This document shows, one piece after another, positions 1 through 8,401 of a DNA stretch of 33,822 nt. A program made the position numbers and the translations under genes. Origin of the DNA: a bacterium HR10 (GTDB taxonomy: Bacteria > Acidobacteriota > Blastocatellia > HR10); NCBI GenBank assembly GCA_002923315.1, contig BEHM01000030.1, positions 1-33,822 on the forward strand. Reading direction: 5' to 3'. A model generated the notes under the pieces. It was given only the letters and a program-made list of their open reading frames with translations. It had not been told where the DNA came from and searched no databases. Numbering within the stretch: position 1 is the stretch's first letter; the number at the start of each line of letters is the position of its first letter.

Positions 1-1223
1 CAGACGACGAGATTGGCGATCTTGCCCACCTCGATGCTCCCCAGCCGATCGGCGACGCCGAAGATCTCCGCCGGATAGATGGTCAACGCCTTCAGCGCCT
101 CCTCGCGCGGCAAGCCGAAGGCGACGGCCATCGCTGCATGATACGGCAGGTTGCGCGCGTTCGCCGCATCATTGGTCAGGAAGGCGAACTTCACCCCCGC
201 TTCGTGCAGCTGCTTCGCCGCGGTGAACGTGCTGTCATAGGGATCGTCTTCATTTCGCGGGAGACTGAGGACGGGACCGAGCAATACGGGGATGTTCTTC
301 TCCTTGAGCAGTTGGGCGACCTTCGGCGCTTCAAGCCCGCCGCTCACGATGATCTTGACCTTTTGCTCGTCGGCGAACTCGACGGCGGCTTTGATGTCCC
401 GATCGTCATTGGCGGCCACGATCAGCGGTAGCGTCCCCTCGACGACCGGAACGAGCGACTCCAGGACAGGATTGACCAGGAAGGGGTGCCGATCCCCATC
501 ACCGGCGGCGTTCCCCTGAGGCACGCCCATCTCCGCCGCTCTCTTCGCCTTCGCATAGGCGCGCGCATCCTCCAGAAGCCGCTTCACGCGCTGCAGGCGT
601 TCGTCGCGCTGGCGGCGGGCTTCTTCAAAACTGCGCTCGCGGGGCTGGAACGTCTCCGGATCGAAGAAGCGACCCGACGCGATGGAGGGGAAGTTGAAAT
701 AGATCCCCACGGGGGCTTTGACGAGCATCTCCTCCCACGTCCAGCCGTCGAGGTTGATGAGCGCCGCCTGCCCAGCGAGGATGCCGCCGCGCGGCGTCGT
801 GAGCACGGTCGTGATGCCATTGACGCGCGTCACCGGGATGATCTCGCTCGCGGGGTGAACGGCGACGATCGCTTTCAAGTGGGGATTGAAGTCGCCGATC
901 TCATTGACGTCCACCGTGGCGGCGACCTGACCGATCTCGGTCAATCCGATGGTCGTCCCCGAATCAATGAATCCGGGATAGACCCACATCCCTTGCGCAT
1001 TGATGACGCGCGCGCCCGCCGGGATCGAGACGTTCCGCCCGACGGCGGCGATCTTCCCGTCGCGGATGACCACCGTGCCGCGCTCGATCACCGGTCCGGT
1101 GATCGTGACGATGCGCGCGTTCGTGATGGCGTACGTCTCCCCGCGCTGCGCCCACGCGTCTGGCCGCGAGAGCGCGTGCACAAGTCCAAAGGCGACGATG
1201 AGCGGAAGTATTCTCCTCTTCAT
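1..1223 (-). CDS. Secreted amidohydrolase-like protein, degenerate metal site (3' end outside window)
   Basis: The frame is open from an ATG at 1223 to the window edge, giving 407 visible residues and no stop. The start is fixed by GGAGG seven bases upstream and a Sec signal peptide (MKRRILPLIVAFGL..., cleavage probably after AWA-Q). The N-terminal beta-sandwich is followed by a TIM-barrel region typical of imidazolonepropionase-like amidohydrolases, and the end carries the family motif [13 protein letters not shown]. The first metal motif, normally DxHxH after the PG(F/L)ID strand, reads PGFIDSGTTIGL, so both histidines are absent; the later His and Asp positions also look replaced (IIVSGGLEAPK, FAFLTNDAAN). 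The fold is seen; loss of hydrolase chemistry is inferred. It is the last visible gene of a three-gene minus-strand operon, 46 bp after its neighbour. It could act as a binding or structural partner of the intact middle paralogue. Confidence 0.82.
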   Translation of the reverse strand, partial: MKRRILPLIVAFGLVHALSRPDAWAQRGETYAITNARIVTITGPVIERGTVVIRDGKIAAVGRNVSIPAGARVINAQGMWVYPGFIDSGTTIGLTEIGQVAATVDVNEIGDFNPHLKAIVAVHPASEIIPVTRVNGITTVLTTPRGGILAGQAALINLDGWTWEEMLVKAPVGIYFNFPSIASGRFFDPETFQPRERSFEEARRQRDERLQRVKRLLEDARAYAKAKRAAEMGVPQGNAAGDGDRHPFLVNPVLESLVPVVEGTLPLIVAANDDRDIKAAVEFADEQKVKIIVSGGLEAPKVAQLLKEKNIPVLLGPVLSLPRNEDDPYDSTFTAAKQLHEAGVKFAFLTNDAANARNLPYHAAMAVAFGLPREEALKALTIYPAEIFGVADRLGSIEVGKIANLVV

Positions 1224-1269
1224 GGCAGGACCTCCCAAAGCAGTGCTTCCGGCAGATGCCGTCCATCCC

Positions 1270-2679
1270 TCACGGTTGTTCCGGCGGGCGTCCACGAGGC
1301 CCGCTGCGACGCTCGCTGCTTCGCTCGCGCGCCTTGAGCGCTTCTTTCTCCTTCTGAATCTCCGCGCGCCGGGCCAGGTCGGCCTCGCGATCGAAATAGA
1401 GCTGGCCGTCAATGAACACCTTCTCGACGATCGAATAGACGCTCAAGGGGTGCCCGCTGTAGATCACCAGATCGGCGTCTTTGCCGACCTCGATAGAGCC
1501 GACCCGATGATCAATACGCAATTGTTTGGCCGGATTGATGGTGATGAGCGCCAGGGCTTCGTCTTCGCTCAGGCCGCCATACTTCATGGCCTTGGCCGCT
1601 TCCAAGTTCAAGCGGCGAGCCAACTCGGCGCTGTCGGAGTTGAAGGAGACCACGACGCCTTTGCGCGCCATGATCGCCCCGTTGTAGGGGATGGCATCGT
1701 AGGCTTCGACCTTGTACGCCCACCAGTCGGAGAACGTGGAGGCGCCCGCGCCGTGAGCGGCGATCTCCCGGGCGACCTTATACCCCTCCAGCACGTGTTG
1801 GAAAGTCGCAACCTTGAAGCCGAACTCCTCGGCCAGGCGGATGAGCATCAGGATCTCGTCGGCGCGATACGCGTGCGCGTGAACCAGCCGCTTTCCCTGC
1901 AGGACCTCGACCAGGGGTTCCAGTTTCAGATCGCGGCGCGGTGGGACGACATTCTCCCCGGCCTGCCGACGGCGCTCGTACTCCTCCCACTGACGCATGT
2001 AATTGCGCGCCTGCGTGAACGCCTCGCGGATCACGGACTCGACGCCCAGGCGCGTGGCCGGATAGCGGCGGGGCGTTCCCGGCGGTGGGGTGAAATTCGA
2101 GCGCTTCGGATTCTCCCCGAGGGCGAACTTGATGCCCGGCATCGCCCCCTCAAAGAGCATCTCGCGCGCCGTCTTCCCCCACCGGAGCTTGATCACGGCG
2201 TTCAGGCCACCGATGGGGTTCGCACTCCCGTGCAGGATATTGGCCGTCGTCACCCCTCCGGCCAGATCGCGATAGATGTTGATGTCGGTCGGATTGAGCA
2301 CGTCCTCGATGCGCACCATGGAGGTGACCGCGAGCGTGCCCTCGTTCACCCCGCCGTCTATGGCGATGTGCGAGTGACAATCAATGATGCCGGGCATGAT
2401 GTACTTGCCCGTCGCGTCAATGACCTTCGCCCCAGGCGGCGCCTGGAGATTCCGACCGACAGCGGCGATCTTCCCTCCGCGGATGAGGATCGAGCCGTTC
2501 TCGATTCGCCCTCGCGTGACGGTCAGGATCGTGGCACCGCGAATGAGCGTCACATCGTCCCGAGCGCCACTCTGCGGCGCCTGCGCCGACCCCACTCCCG
2601 GGAAGAAGAAGCCGAACCAGAGGAGGCTCGCGATGAGCCCCCAGGCCTGTGCGGCGGTGAATGCTCGAACGGTCCTCAT
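1270..2679 (-). CDS. Secreted amidohydrolase (imidazolonepropionase-like), intact metal site
   Basis: A 469-residue exported metal-dependent hydrolase of the amidohydrolase superfamily; the substrate cannot be read from sequence, but cyclic imides, dipeptides or similar amides are usual for this group. A signal peptide covers about residues 1-28 (hydrophobic stretch [12 protein letters not shown], then GSAQA). Metal ligands are present: HSH in [12 protein letters not shown], a His in [10 protein letters not shown], a His in [10 protein letters not shown] and the Asp in SFNSDSAE. The C-terminus has the usual [16 protein letters not shown] motif and then a charged Arg/Glu tail. I chose the ATG at 2679 because AGGAGGG sits five bases upstream; an in-frame ATG at 2697 overlaps the preceding stop as ATGA but lacks a usable SD. 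It is flanked by two paralogues that lack the metal motif. Family call is firm, substrate unknown. Confidence 0.88.
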   Translation of the reverse strand: MRTVRAFTAAQAWGLIASLLWFGFFFPGVGSAQAPQSGARDDVTLIRGATILTVTRGRIENGSILIRGGKIAAVGRNLQAPPGAKVIDATGKYIMPGIIDCHSHIAIDGGVNEGTLAVTSMVRIEDVLNPTDINIYRDLAGGVTTANILHGSANPIGGLNAVIKLRWGKTAREMLFEGAMPGIKFALGENPKRSNFTPPPGTPRRYPATRLGVESVIREAFTQARNYMRQWEEYERRRQAGENVVPPRRDLKLEPLVEVLQGKRLVHAHAYRADEILMLIRLAEEFGFKVATFQHVLEGYKVAREIAAHGAGASTFSDWWAYKVEAYDAIPYNGAIMARKGVVVSFNSDSAELARRLNLEAAKAMKYGGLSEDEALALITINPAKQLRIDHRVGSIEVGKDADLVIYSGHPLSVYSIVEKVFIDGQLYFDREADLARRAEIQKEKEALKARERSSERRSGPRGRPPEQP

Positions 2680-2693
2680 AGCTCCCTCCTGCT

Positions 2694-4400
2694 TCATCCT
2701 CGAGGTCGCGTTCCGGAAAAGGGGAAGGATCCCATTCCTTCGACGGTCACCATCCCGCTCATGCGGTCCCCTTCGACGCGGCCGGCGAAGGTGACCAGCA
2801 TGGGCGTTCCCTGAATCTCCACCGAGAGCGTGAACCGCACCTCACGGCCGGAGATGGACCCGCTGGAGATATTCGACTGCCCGAAGGGGCTGGTCACGGT
2901 GCCCGAGAGCACGTCCCCCTCCTGTCGCAGATCGGCCGTGACCGGAACCATCCCTTGCGGGGATTCGACCGTGAGATTCCATGCGCCCGTCACCGAGACA
3001 GGGGGCGTCGAAGCGGAAGGAGATGCGGACGGGCGCTCGGGCTCGCTGGGCCTCAGCTGGATCTCGCGCCCATCAATGAAGAGGTGCCGGATCCGCGTGC
3101 GCTCGGCGAAGAGATCGCCATCGGTGATGATGAGATTGGCGATCTTCCCCACCTCGATGCTCCCCAGCTGCTCGGCCACGCCGAGGATCTCCGCGGCATG
3201 AAGGGTGAGGGCGCGCAGCGCGACCTCTTCGGGCAATCCCGCTTGGATGGCTCGCGCCACGTTCCGAAGGTAATCTCTCGGGTTGGACAAGCCTCCGGAA
3301 TGGAACGCGAATTTCACACCGGCTTGGTGCAGTCGCGCGGGATTCTGCGGAGCTTCCGCCCGCAGGCGCAGGATGCGCAAGGGCTCGTCGGCTTCGGGAT
3401 CCGCATCGCGCGGTCGCTCGGGGAAATTCACGCTGACCAGCAGCGGGATGCGCTTCTCGCGGAGCACGTCCACGGCTTTATACGCCTCGATCGCCCCGCT
3501 CAGGATGAACCTCACGTTGAATTCCTCGGCCAGGCGAATGGCTCGCCGAATCTCCGATTCGGAATTGACGTGGAAGATGACGGGCAGCTCACCGCGCAAG
3601 ACCGGCTGCAGCGCCTCCAGGGATTCGTTGTACTCAGGGCGTTGCAGGCCGCGCGGATTCCGCCGGTACAGCTCCCAATGCTGCCCATACTGCTGGGCAT
3701 CGAGCAACGTCTGACGAATGTGCGCGAACACGCCCATGAGCGAGCCGGGGAATCGCCCCCCCAGGCCGCCCCCCATCGGCGTGAAGCCGATGTGCACGGC
3801 GACGGGCGACTTCACCACGGCGCGCTGGGGGGTATCGCCGGCGGTGTTGATGAGCGCACTCTGGCCGATGAAGATCCCGCGGGATGGGATGACGAGCGCA
3901 TTGGTGATCCCCGCGCTGCGCACGTTCTCGAACCGCTGTCCGCCGATCTGAAGATGTCGAGCAGCCAGCCATTCCGGCTGCGCGTGCGGAGGAGGCGGCG
4001 GTTGAGCCTGAGCTTGAGCCTGCGGTGCCGCAGCCGGAACCCCAGGACGCGCTCCGGTCGCCGGTGGCGCCGTCGGCAATCCCAGGTCCGTCTGCGTGTC
4101 GAAGAGCCCCGGATACACGGTCAGGCCGCTCCCGTCAATCACGCGCGCCTCGGGGGGAATGGGAACGTTCTCCCCCACCGCTGTGATGATCCCGTCTCGA
4201 AAGACGACCGTGCCTTTCGGGATCACCGGCCCACTCACCGTCACAATGCGCGCATCCTTGATGGCATATACGGCCGGCGTTTGACCAAAGCCGGGTCTTC
4301 CTATGAGCGCGCAGAGCAGCATTGCGATCCCCCAAACGCCCCACGCGCCTTTGCTCCGAACAGACGGGTTCTCCCTCCGTGGGCTGATGCTTCGTCTCAT
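2694..4400 (-). CDS. Secreted amidohydrolase-like protein with C-terminal beta domain, metal site lost
   Basis: 568 residues, first gene of the three-gene operon. A signal peptide spans roughly residues 1-37 ([13 protein letters not shown], then GFGQ). The amidohydrolase fold follows, with a Pro/Ala/Gln-rich stretch near residues 120-140 ([16 protein letters not shown]). The HxH motif is replaced ([13 protein letters not shown]), the barrel His is replaced ([10 protein letters not shown]), and the Asp near the end reads AFHSGGLSN, so the metal site is very probably dead. After [16 protein letters not shown] there is an extra beta-rich domain of about 100 residues ([10 protein letters not shown] to the C-terminus) with Gly/Thr-rich strands; a similar small domain stands alone in the gene at 32603-33031. 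The start at 4400 is preceded by GAGGGAGACT; the longer start at 4436 would lie almost on the predicted transcription start and removes a sensible signal peptide. Confidence 0.82.
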   Translation of the reverse strand: MRRSISPRRENPSVRSKGAWGVWGIAMLLCALIGRPGFGQTPAVYAIKDARIVTVSGPVIPKGTVVFRDGIITAVGENVPIPPEARVIDGSGLTVYPGLFDTQTDLGLPTAPPATGARPGVPAAAPQAQAQAQPPPPPHAQPEWLAARHLQIGGQRFENVRSAGITNALVIPSRGIFIGQSALINTAGDTPQRAVVKSPVAVHIGFTPMGGGLGGRFPGSLMGVFAHIRQTLLDAQQYGQHWELYRRNPRGLQRPEYNESLEALQPVLRGELPVIFHVNSESEIRRAIRLAEEFNVRFILSGAIEAYKAVDVLREKRIPLLVSVNFPERPRDADPEADEPLRILRLRAEAPQNPARLHQAGVKFAFHSGGLSNPRDYLRNVARAIQAGLPEEVALRALTLHAAEILGVAEQLGSIEVGKIANLIITDGDLFAERTRIRHLFIDGREIQLRPSEPERPSASPSASTPPVSVTGAWNLTVESPQGMVPVTADLRQEGDVLSGTVTSPFGQSNISSGSISGREVRFTLSVEIQGTPMLVTFAGRVEGDRMSGMVTVEGMGSFPFSGTRPRG

Positions 4401-4444
4401 AGTCTCCCTCTCCCGTGAATGTCCTCCCCACGTCATGCGCCCGT

Positions 4445-4474
4445 AATCTATCAGGACAGCGGCCCACTTGGCAA
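4445..4474 (-). promoter_or_regulatory. Candidate sigma-70 promoter for the amidohydrolase operon
   Basis: On the minus strand, TTGCCA (4474-4469) and TAGATT (4450-4445) are 18 bases apart. This predicts transcription from about 4438 and a short leader to the ATG at 4400. The match is moderate (5/6 and 4/6). Confidence 0.4.
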
Positions 4475-4602
4475 TATCGAAGCCTCAATCACCACTGGAG
4501 GGGGCCTGCCTCTTCGCTCGCTTCCGGTACCCTCCGTTTTCACGTGCGGCCGGGGGCCGATGGTGAATTCGGCAGGTCGAGGGACCGTTCGATCTTTTCC
4601 GC

Positions 4603-4631
4603 TTGACCGTGCACGGGATGAGGGGTAGAAT
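4603..4631 (+). promoter_or_regulatory. Strong candidate sigma-70 promoter for the serine protease gene
   Basis: TTGACC (4603-4608), a 17-base spacer and TAGAAT (4626-4631) give 5/6 matches to both consensus boxes at ideal spacing. Transcription would start near 4638, about 41 bases before the protease ATG. The 4401-4678 gap therefore holds two divergent promoters and no gene. Confidence 0.65.
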
Positions 4632-4678
4632 GCGGGCCGGTTTCAGTTGGTGAGACGAGTGGCGGTGAGGAGAAGCGT

Positions 4679-5947
4679 ATGACACGCACACCGAGACGCT
4701 ATGTCCTGGTCGTGAGCGTTCTTCTTGGTCTGGTCCTCGCCTCCGGTTTCGGCGCCTGGAGCGCGACTTTGACATCGCAAGGGGCGGCGCATCTGCCGGA
4801 GGAGACGCTCGATGATCAGTTGGCCCGTATTGCCGAACAGGTTCCGGGATTTGGTGGGCTCTTTCTGGACGAGGACGGACGGATCGCCGTCTCCCTGGTC
4901 CAGGGCGAAGTGACGACGCTCTCGAAGCGGGAGATCGGGACGGCGATCGCGCGGGCGCTCGCGTGGGACGAACCGCGACTGCGCACGGGCGCGATTCGGC
5001 TGCTCCCGGCGCGGTACAGCTTTCTCCAGCTCAAGGAGTGGCACGATCGGCTTTCTCCTCAAGTGTTCGAGATCGAGGGGGTGACGCTGACCGATATTGA
5101 CGAGGCGCGGAACCAGCTGCGGATTGGAGTGGAGGACGAGGAGGCGGGCCAGCGCGTTCTGGCAGCGCTCGCCGCCGCAGGCATTCCGCGCGAAGCGGTG
5201 GTGGTGGAGCGGGTCGAACCCATCCTCCCTATGACGACGCTGCGGGATAAAGTGCGGCCCCTCATTGGCGGACTTCAGATCAACTTCCCCGGCTATCTGT
5301 GCACCTATGGGTTCAACGCCGTGCGTTCGGGGATCGCGGGGTTTGTGACGGCCTCGCACTGCACGGATGTGCAAGGCGGGGTCGAGAATACGCCCTATTG
5401 GCAGCCGCTGGAAGCCACGGATACGTTCATCGGGACGGAGATCGCCGATCCGCTTTATACCCGGCGGCTCAATTGCCCGCGGGGCCGGGTCTGTCGCTAC
5501 AGCGACAGCGCGTTCGTGCAGCTCGCTCTAGGTGTGAGCGCGAGTCTTGGCTATCTGGCTCGAACCGAGAGCCTGGGGTCGCTCGTCATCGCGGGGAGCT
5601 TTCGGATCACGGCCGAGGCCACGCGGCGAATCACCGGAGAGACGCTCAACAAAGTCGGGCGCACGACGGGATGGTCTCAAGGGCCGATCACACAGACGTG
5701 CGTGAACGTGGGCGTCACCGGCACGCGCATTGTGCTCCTCTGTCAGGATTTCGTCCAAGCGACCGTCGCAGCCGGTGACAGTGGCTCGCCCGTTTTCAGG
5801 ATCGGCACCAATGGGGACGTCACCCTCTATGGGCTGCTCTGGGGGGGGAATTCCTCCGGCACGAGCTTCGTCTACAGCCCGATCGGGAATATCCAGCGCA
5901 GTGATGAGCTGGGTTCGCTGCGCACCTGCGCCACCGGAAGCTGCTGA
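4679..5947 (+). CDS. Secreted chymotrypsin-fold (S1) serine endopeptidase with propeptide
   Basis: 422 residues. An export signal occupies residues 1-29 (VLVVSVLLGLVLASGF, cleavage near WSA). Residues about 30-195 look like the long pro-region of alpha-lytic/streptogrisin-type proteases; the helical stretch EARNQLRIGV with later EEAGQRVLAAL fits the pro-domain that folds the mature enzyme. The catalytic domain follows: His227 in VTASHC, Asp276 in YSDSAFVQL and Ser368 in the hallmark GDSGSPV. Eight cysteines lie in the mature part (208, 228, 266, 272, 341, 355, 417, 422), suggesting four disulfides and an extracytoplasmic location. The start has GAGGAG six bases upstream. A candidate inhibitor gene begins 19 bp after the stop. 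Substrate specificity cannot be deduced with confidence. The family call is strong because all three catalytic residues sit in their standard contexts. Confidence 0.93.
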   Translation: MTRTPRRYVLVVSVLLGLVLASGFGAWSATLTSQGAAHLPEETLDDQLARIAEQVPGFGGLFLDEDGRIAVSLVQGEVTTLSKREIGTAIARALAWDEPRLRTGAIRLLPARYSFLQLKEWHDRLSPQVFEIEGVTLTDIDEARNQLRIGVEDEEAGQRVLAALAAAGIPREAVVVERVEPILPMTTLRDKVRPLIGGLQINFPGYLCTYGFNAVRSGIAGFVTASHCTDVQGGVENTPYWQPLEATDTFIGTEIADPLYTRRLNCPRGRVCRYSDSAFVQLALGVSASLGYLARTESLGSLVIAGSFRITAEATRRITGETLNKVGRTTGWSQGPITQTCVNVGVTGTRIVLLCQDFVQATVAAGDSGSPVFRIGTNGDVTLYGLLWGGNSSGTSFVYSPIGNIQRSDELGSLRTCATGSC

Positions 5948-5966
5948 GCCGCACGAAGGCCGTGGC

Positions 5967-6437
5967 ATGAGCGGAAGCCAGGCGCTTCTGCTAGCACTCG
6001 TGATGGGAAGCCTCCAGGAGGCCGGCGCGAGGCCAAGTCCCGAGACGCTCTCTGCGCGCATCGAGGTGAAGGAGCAAACGGCTCGCGCGATCCGCTTGGA
6101 GCTGAGGGTCAGAAACGACAGTGGGCACCGCCTCACGCTCGCTCTCGGTGGACGTCCGGCGTATAACGTCCTCGTGAAGCGCCCGGATGGGACGCTCGTC
6201 TGGGAATGGCAGCGAGGGCAGATCGTGCAGCAAATCCTCGAATATCGGAGCCTCGATCCCGGAGAGGAGCTGCGTTTCGAAGTGACTTGGAAGCTGGTGG
6301 ATGCGCGCGGCCGTCGGGTGCCTGCTGGGGAATACCTCGTGCACGGTGTCTTGAACCTTGAGCCCCCGGAGACGCTCGTCACGGACCCGCTCCGCATCCG
6401 CATCGCTTCCGCGAAGAGAAGGCGCTCCGCGAAGTGA
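5967..6437 (+). CDS. BsuPI-like protease inhibitor domain protein
   Basis: 156 residues. The core (about residues 25-145) matches what I recall of the BsuPI intracellular proteinase inhibitor family: a beta-sandwich with RVRNDSGHRLTLAL, YNVLVKRPDG, LVWEWQRGQI, a LDPGEELRFEVTW strand and a closing PAGEYLVHGVLN strand. A short hydrophobic N-terminus (ALLLALVMGSL) may be a weak export signal, although positive charges before it are lacking. The ATG at 5967 is preferred over upstream in-frame starts, which would run through the protease gene; the SD is weak (AAGG). It lies 19 bp behind the secreted S1 protease and is probably co-transcribed from the promoter at 4603. Role as a guard against its neighbour is inferred; no binding loop can be assigned. 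Confidence 0.72.
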   Translation: MSGSQALLLALVMGSLQEAGARPSPETLSARIEVKEQTARAIRLELRVRNDSGHRLTLALGGRPAYNVLVKRPDGTLVWEWQRGQIVQQILEYRSLDPGEELRFEVTWKLVDARGRRVPAGEYLVHGVLNLEPPETLVTDPLRIRIASAKRRRSAK

Positions 6438-6587
6438 GTTCGGCGAGCGCCATCCGCTGTGAGGAGAGCTCCCACTTCCGCACCTGGATCGAAAGGCGAC
6501 CCCTCGGCCCCAGCATTCGCGGGCGCTCCGGCGATCTGGGATTCACCCCGGAACGAGGTCTGCTTCACCTGGAGTGGCGACTACGGA

Positions 6588-6609
6588 GGAGGATGAGTCC
6601 TCGTCCTCC
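6588..6609. terminator. Inverted repeat in the convergent gap, possible bidirectional terminator
   Basis: GGAGGATGAG (6588-6597) pairs with CTCGTCCTCC (6600-6609), ten pairs with one G-U. It lies between the inhibitor gene and the convergent CMD-like gene. There is no T-tract on either strand, so an intrinsic terminator is uncertain. The rest of 6438-6653 shows nothing convincing. Confidence 0.3.
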
Positions 6610-6653
6610 CGCCCTCTCCGATCCCGGTGTCGCCCTGCGCGCGATCGGTTCGT

Positions 6654-6980
6654 TCACGCCCGTTCTTTGGGCAGGACATCCATGATCCAGGTGATCGCGG
6701 CGAAGGCGCCAGACCATCCGATCGTCGTGATGGCCAGCAGCCCGACGTGGATCAGCTCTTCGGGCGTGATCCCGGCCTTCAGCGCACGACGGGCGTGCGA
6801 GTGCACGGCGCCCTCGCGACCAGCCCCGATGGCGATGGCCAGCTTCACCAGCCGCTGCGTCCTCTCATCAAGCGGTCCGGCCTGAGCCGTCGCCTCCCCC
6901 AACCGATTGTAGGCCTCCCAGACCTGCGGATATTTCGTCGCGAACTCTTGCAGAACCTCGGGCAGCTCCTTATTCGCCAT
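6654..6980 (-). CDS. Carboxymuconolactone decarboxylase/AhpD-like protein without cysteines
   Basis: 108 residues, the usual size for a single CMD domain. The all-helical pattern is clear: LDERTQRLVKLAIAIGAG, then the family centre REGAVHSHARRALKAG and GITPEELIHVGLLAITTIG. In AhpD-type peroxidase reductases the centre has a redox CxxC; here there is no cysteine anywhere and the motif reads E57-G-A-V-H-S-H62. It therefore belongs to the non-AhpD branch, whose members are mostly uncharacterised. Cytoplasmic, with no signal peptide. The SD AAGGGGA lies about ten bases before the ATG. It is a single gene, divergent from the ABC permeases and convergent with the inhibitor gene, so its context says little about function. 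Confidence 0.85.
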   Translation of the reverse strand: MANKELPEVLQEFATKYPQVWEAYNRLGEATAQAGPLDERTQRLVKLAIAIGAGREGAVHSHARRALKAGITPEELIHVGLLAITTIGWSGAFAAITWIMDVLPKERA

Positions 6981-7046
6981 ACTGTGTCATCCCCTTCGTC
7001 CACGTTGACCCTGACGGGACGCGAGCTGCAGGCCCGCGCTCTGGTG

Positions 7047-7074
7047 ATTGTGCGCGATCGGACGGTGAAGTCAA
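7047..7074 (-). promoter_or_regulatory. Candidate sigma-70 promoter for the CMD-like gene
   Basis: On the minus strand, TTGACT (7074-7069) and CACAAT (7052-7047) are separated by 16 bases. The predicted start near 7040 leaves a leader of about 60 bases. The -35 match is 5/6 and the -10 match 4/6. Confidence 0.4.
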
Positions 7075-7174
7075 GGGAGCGAGTGCCTCGGGAACTTTCG
7101 CGGGGGAGGATTCGTTCTCGCCTGTGGAATCCTTGATCGAGGGGTTTCGACGCGACTATGATGTGCGAGGTGAT

Positions 7175-8401
7175 ATGCGGGTGATGGAAGCCATCAAGGT
7201 GGCCCTGGATGCCATCTGGGCGCATAAGCTGCGGAGTTTCTTGACGCTGCTTGGAGTCATCATCGGCGTGGCTACGGTCATCCTCGTCGTGATGGGGATC
7301 GAGGGGTTCAACGCCTACTTCAATGATCGCATCGCGGACCTGGGGGCCAATGCCTTCGCCGTGCGCAAGTTCGGGTTCATCACCAGTTGGGAGGACTTCA
7401 TCAAGCAGAACAAGCGGAACAAGGACATCACCTTCGACGACCTGCGGGCCATCCTGGAGAACCCGCGGCGGCACTACGTACGGGATGCGGCGGCTGAGGT
7501 GACGACCATCGGGCAGGTCAAGTACGGCGCGCAAACGCTACAGGACGTGCGCATCACGGGGGTCTCCTTCAACATGGGGGAGATTGATCGGCTGGGGATC
7601 GCCGAGGGCCGATACCTCACCCGGGAGGAGGAGGAGCGCAGTCGCGCCGTCTGCATCGTCGGGGCGGACATCGTCAAGGAGTTCTTCCCGAGCGTGGACC
7701 CGCTCGGTCGGGAGATTCGCATCGCCGGTCTCCCGTTCCGCATCGTCGGCGTGGCCGAGGAACAGGGGACGATCTTCGGCCAGCCGCAGGATAATTTCGT
7801 CATCATTCCCATCTCGACCTTCCGCAAGGTCTTCAGCACGCGCCGCTCGATCGGGATTCGCGTGGCGGCCACCAGCGCCGACGATATCCCGCGCGCCGTG
7901 GACGAAGTCCGCATGGTCCTGCGGGCGCGCCGCCACTTGAAGTACGACGAGGAGGACAACTTCGGCATCATCACGGCCGAGGCCATCAACAGCTTCCGCG
8001 AGAAGATGCTCGGCACCATTCAGATGGCGACGATCGGCCTGGCCTCCATCTCCCTCCTGGTCGGTGGCATCGTCATCATGAACATCATGCTCGTGTCGGT
8101 GACCGAGCGCACGCGCGAGATCGGGATTCGGAAATCGGTCGGAGCGCGCCGTCACGATATCCTCCTGCAATTCCTCTCGGAATCGGTCACGCTGGCGATG
8201 ATCGGTGGGGCGATCGGCATTCTGCTCGCCTACGGCTTGGGAAAGCTCGCTGCGGCGCTCTTCGAAGTTCGGATGGAGCTGCCCGTGGATTGGACGGTGC
8301 TGGCCGTGGCCATTGCCGGGAGCGTGGGGTTGATCTCGGGCGTCTATCCAGCGTATAAGGCGGCGCGTCTCGATCCGGTCGAAGCCCTGAGGGCGGAATG
8401 A
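7175..8401 (+). CDS. MacB/FtsX-type ABC transporter permease (first of a pair)
   Basis: 408 residues. The architecture is that of MacB-like permeases: one N-terminal membrane helix directly after the conserved AHKLRSFLTLLGVIIGV motif, a large periplasmic MacB core domain (about residues 45-265), and three C-terminal helices with MNIMLVSVTERTREIGIRKS and the ending YPAYKAARLDPVEALRAE. These proteins pair with an MJ0796-type ATPase and often a membrane-fusion protein, transmitting force to periplasmic partners or exporting lipids, peptides or drugs. The start at 7175 has an AGGTGAT-like SD close upstream; GTG at 7124 is possible but its GGAGG is 13 bases away, and ATG 7184 is another option. 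The stop overlaps the next start as ATGA. No ATPase gene is visible nearby. Confidence 0.9.
   Translation: MRVMEAIKVALDAIWAHKLRSFLTLLGVIIGVATVILVVMGIEGFNAYFNDRIADLGANAFAVRKFGFITSWEDFIKQNKRNKDITFDDLRAILENPRRHYVRDAAAEVTTIGQVKYGAQTLQDVRITGVSFNMGEIDRLGIAEGRYLTREEEERSRAVCIVGADIVKEFFPSVDPLGREIRIAGLPFRIVGVAEEQGTIFGQPQDNFVIIPISTFRKVFSTRRSIGIRVAATSADDIPRAVDEVRMVLRARRHLKYDEEDNFGIITAEAINSFREKMLGTIQMATIGLASISLLVGGIVIMNIMLVSVTERTREIGIRKSVGARRHDILLQFLSESVTLAMIGGAIGILLAYGLGKLAAALFEVRMELPVDWTVLAVAIAGSVGLISGVYPAYKAARLDPVEALRAE

Noticed and set aside
1000-2814. A plus-strand open frame of 604 residues
   Set aside because: It mirrors the amidohydrolase genes; composition is Arg/His/Asp-rich without any domain motif.
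2955-4418. A plus-strand open frame of 487 residues
   Set aside because: Shadow of the amidohydrolase-like gene on the other strand; no SD and no recognisable fold.
6434-6685. A plus-strand frame of 83 residues after the inhibitor gene
   Set aside because: No SD or domain, and it runs into the CMD-like gene on the opposite strand.
7133-7162. TTGATC-18-TATGAT as promoter for the permease pair
   Set aside because: Good boxes, but the predicted start near 7169 would leave almost no leader before the likely ATG at 7175 and would cut off its SD. I could not reconcile the two, so it is not listed.
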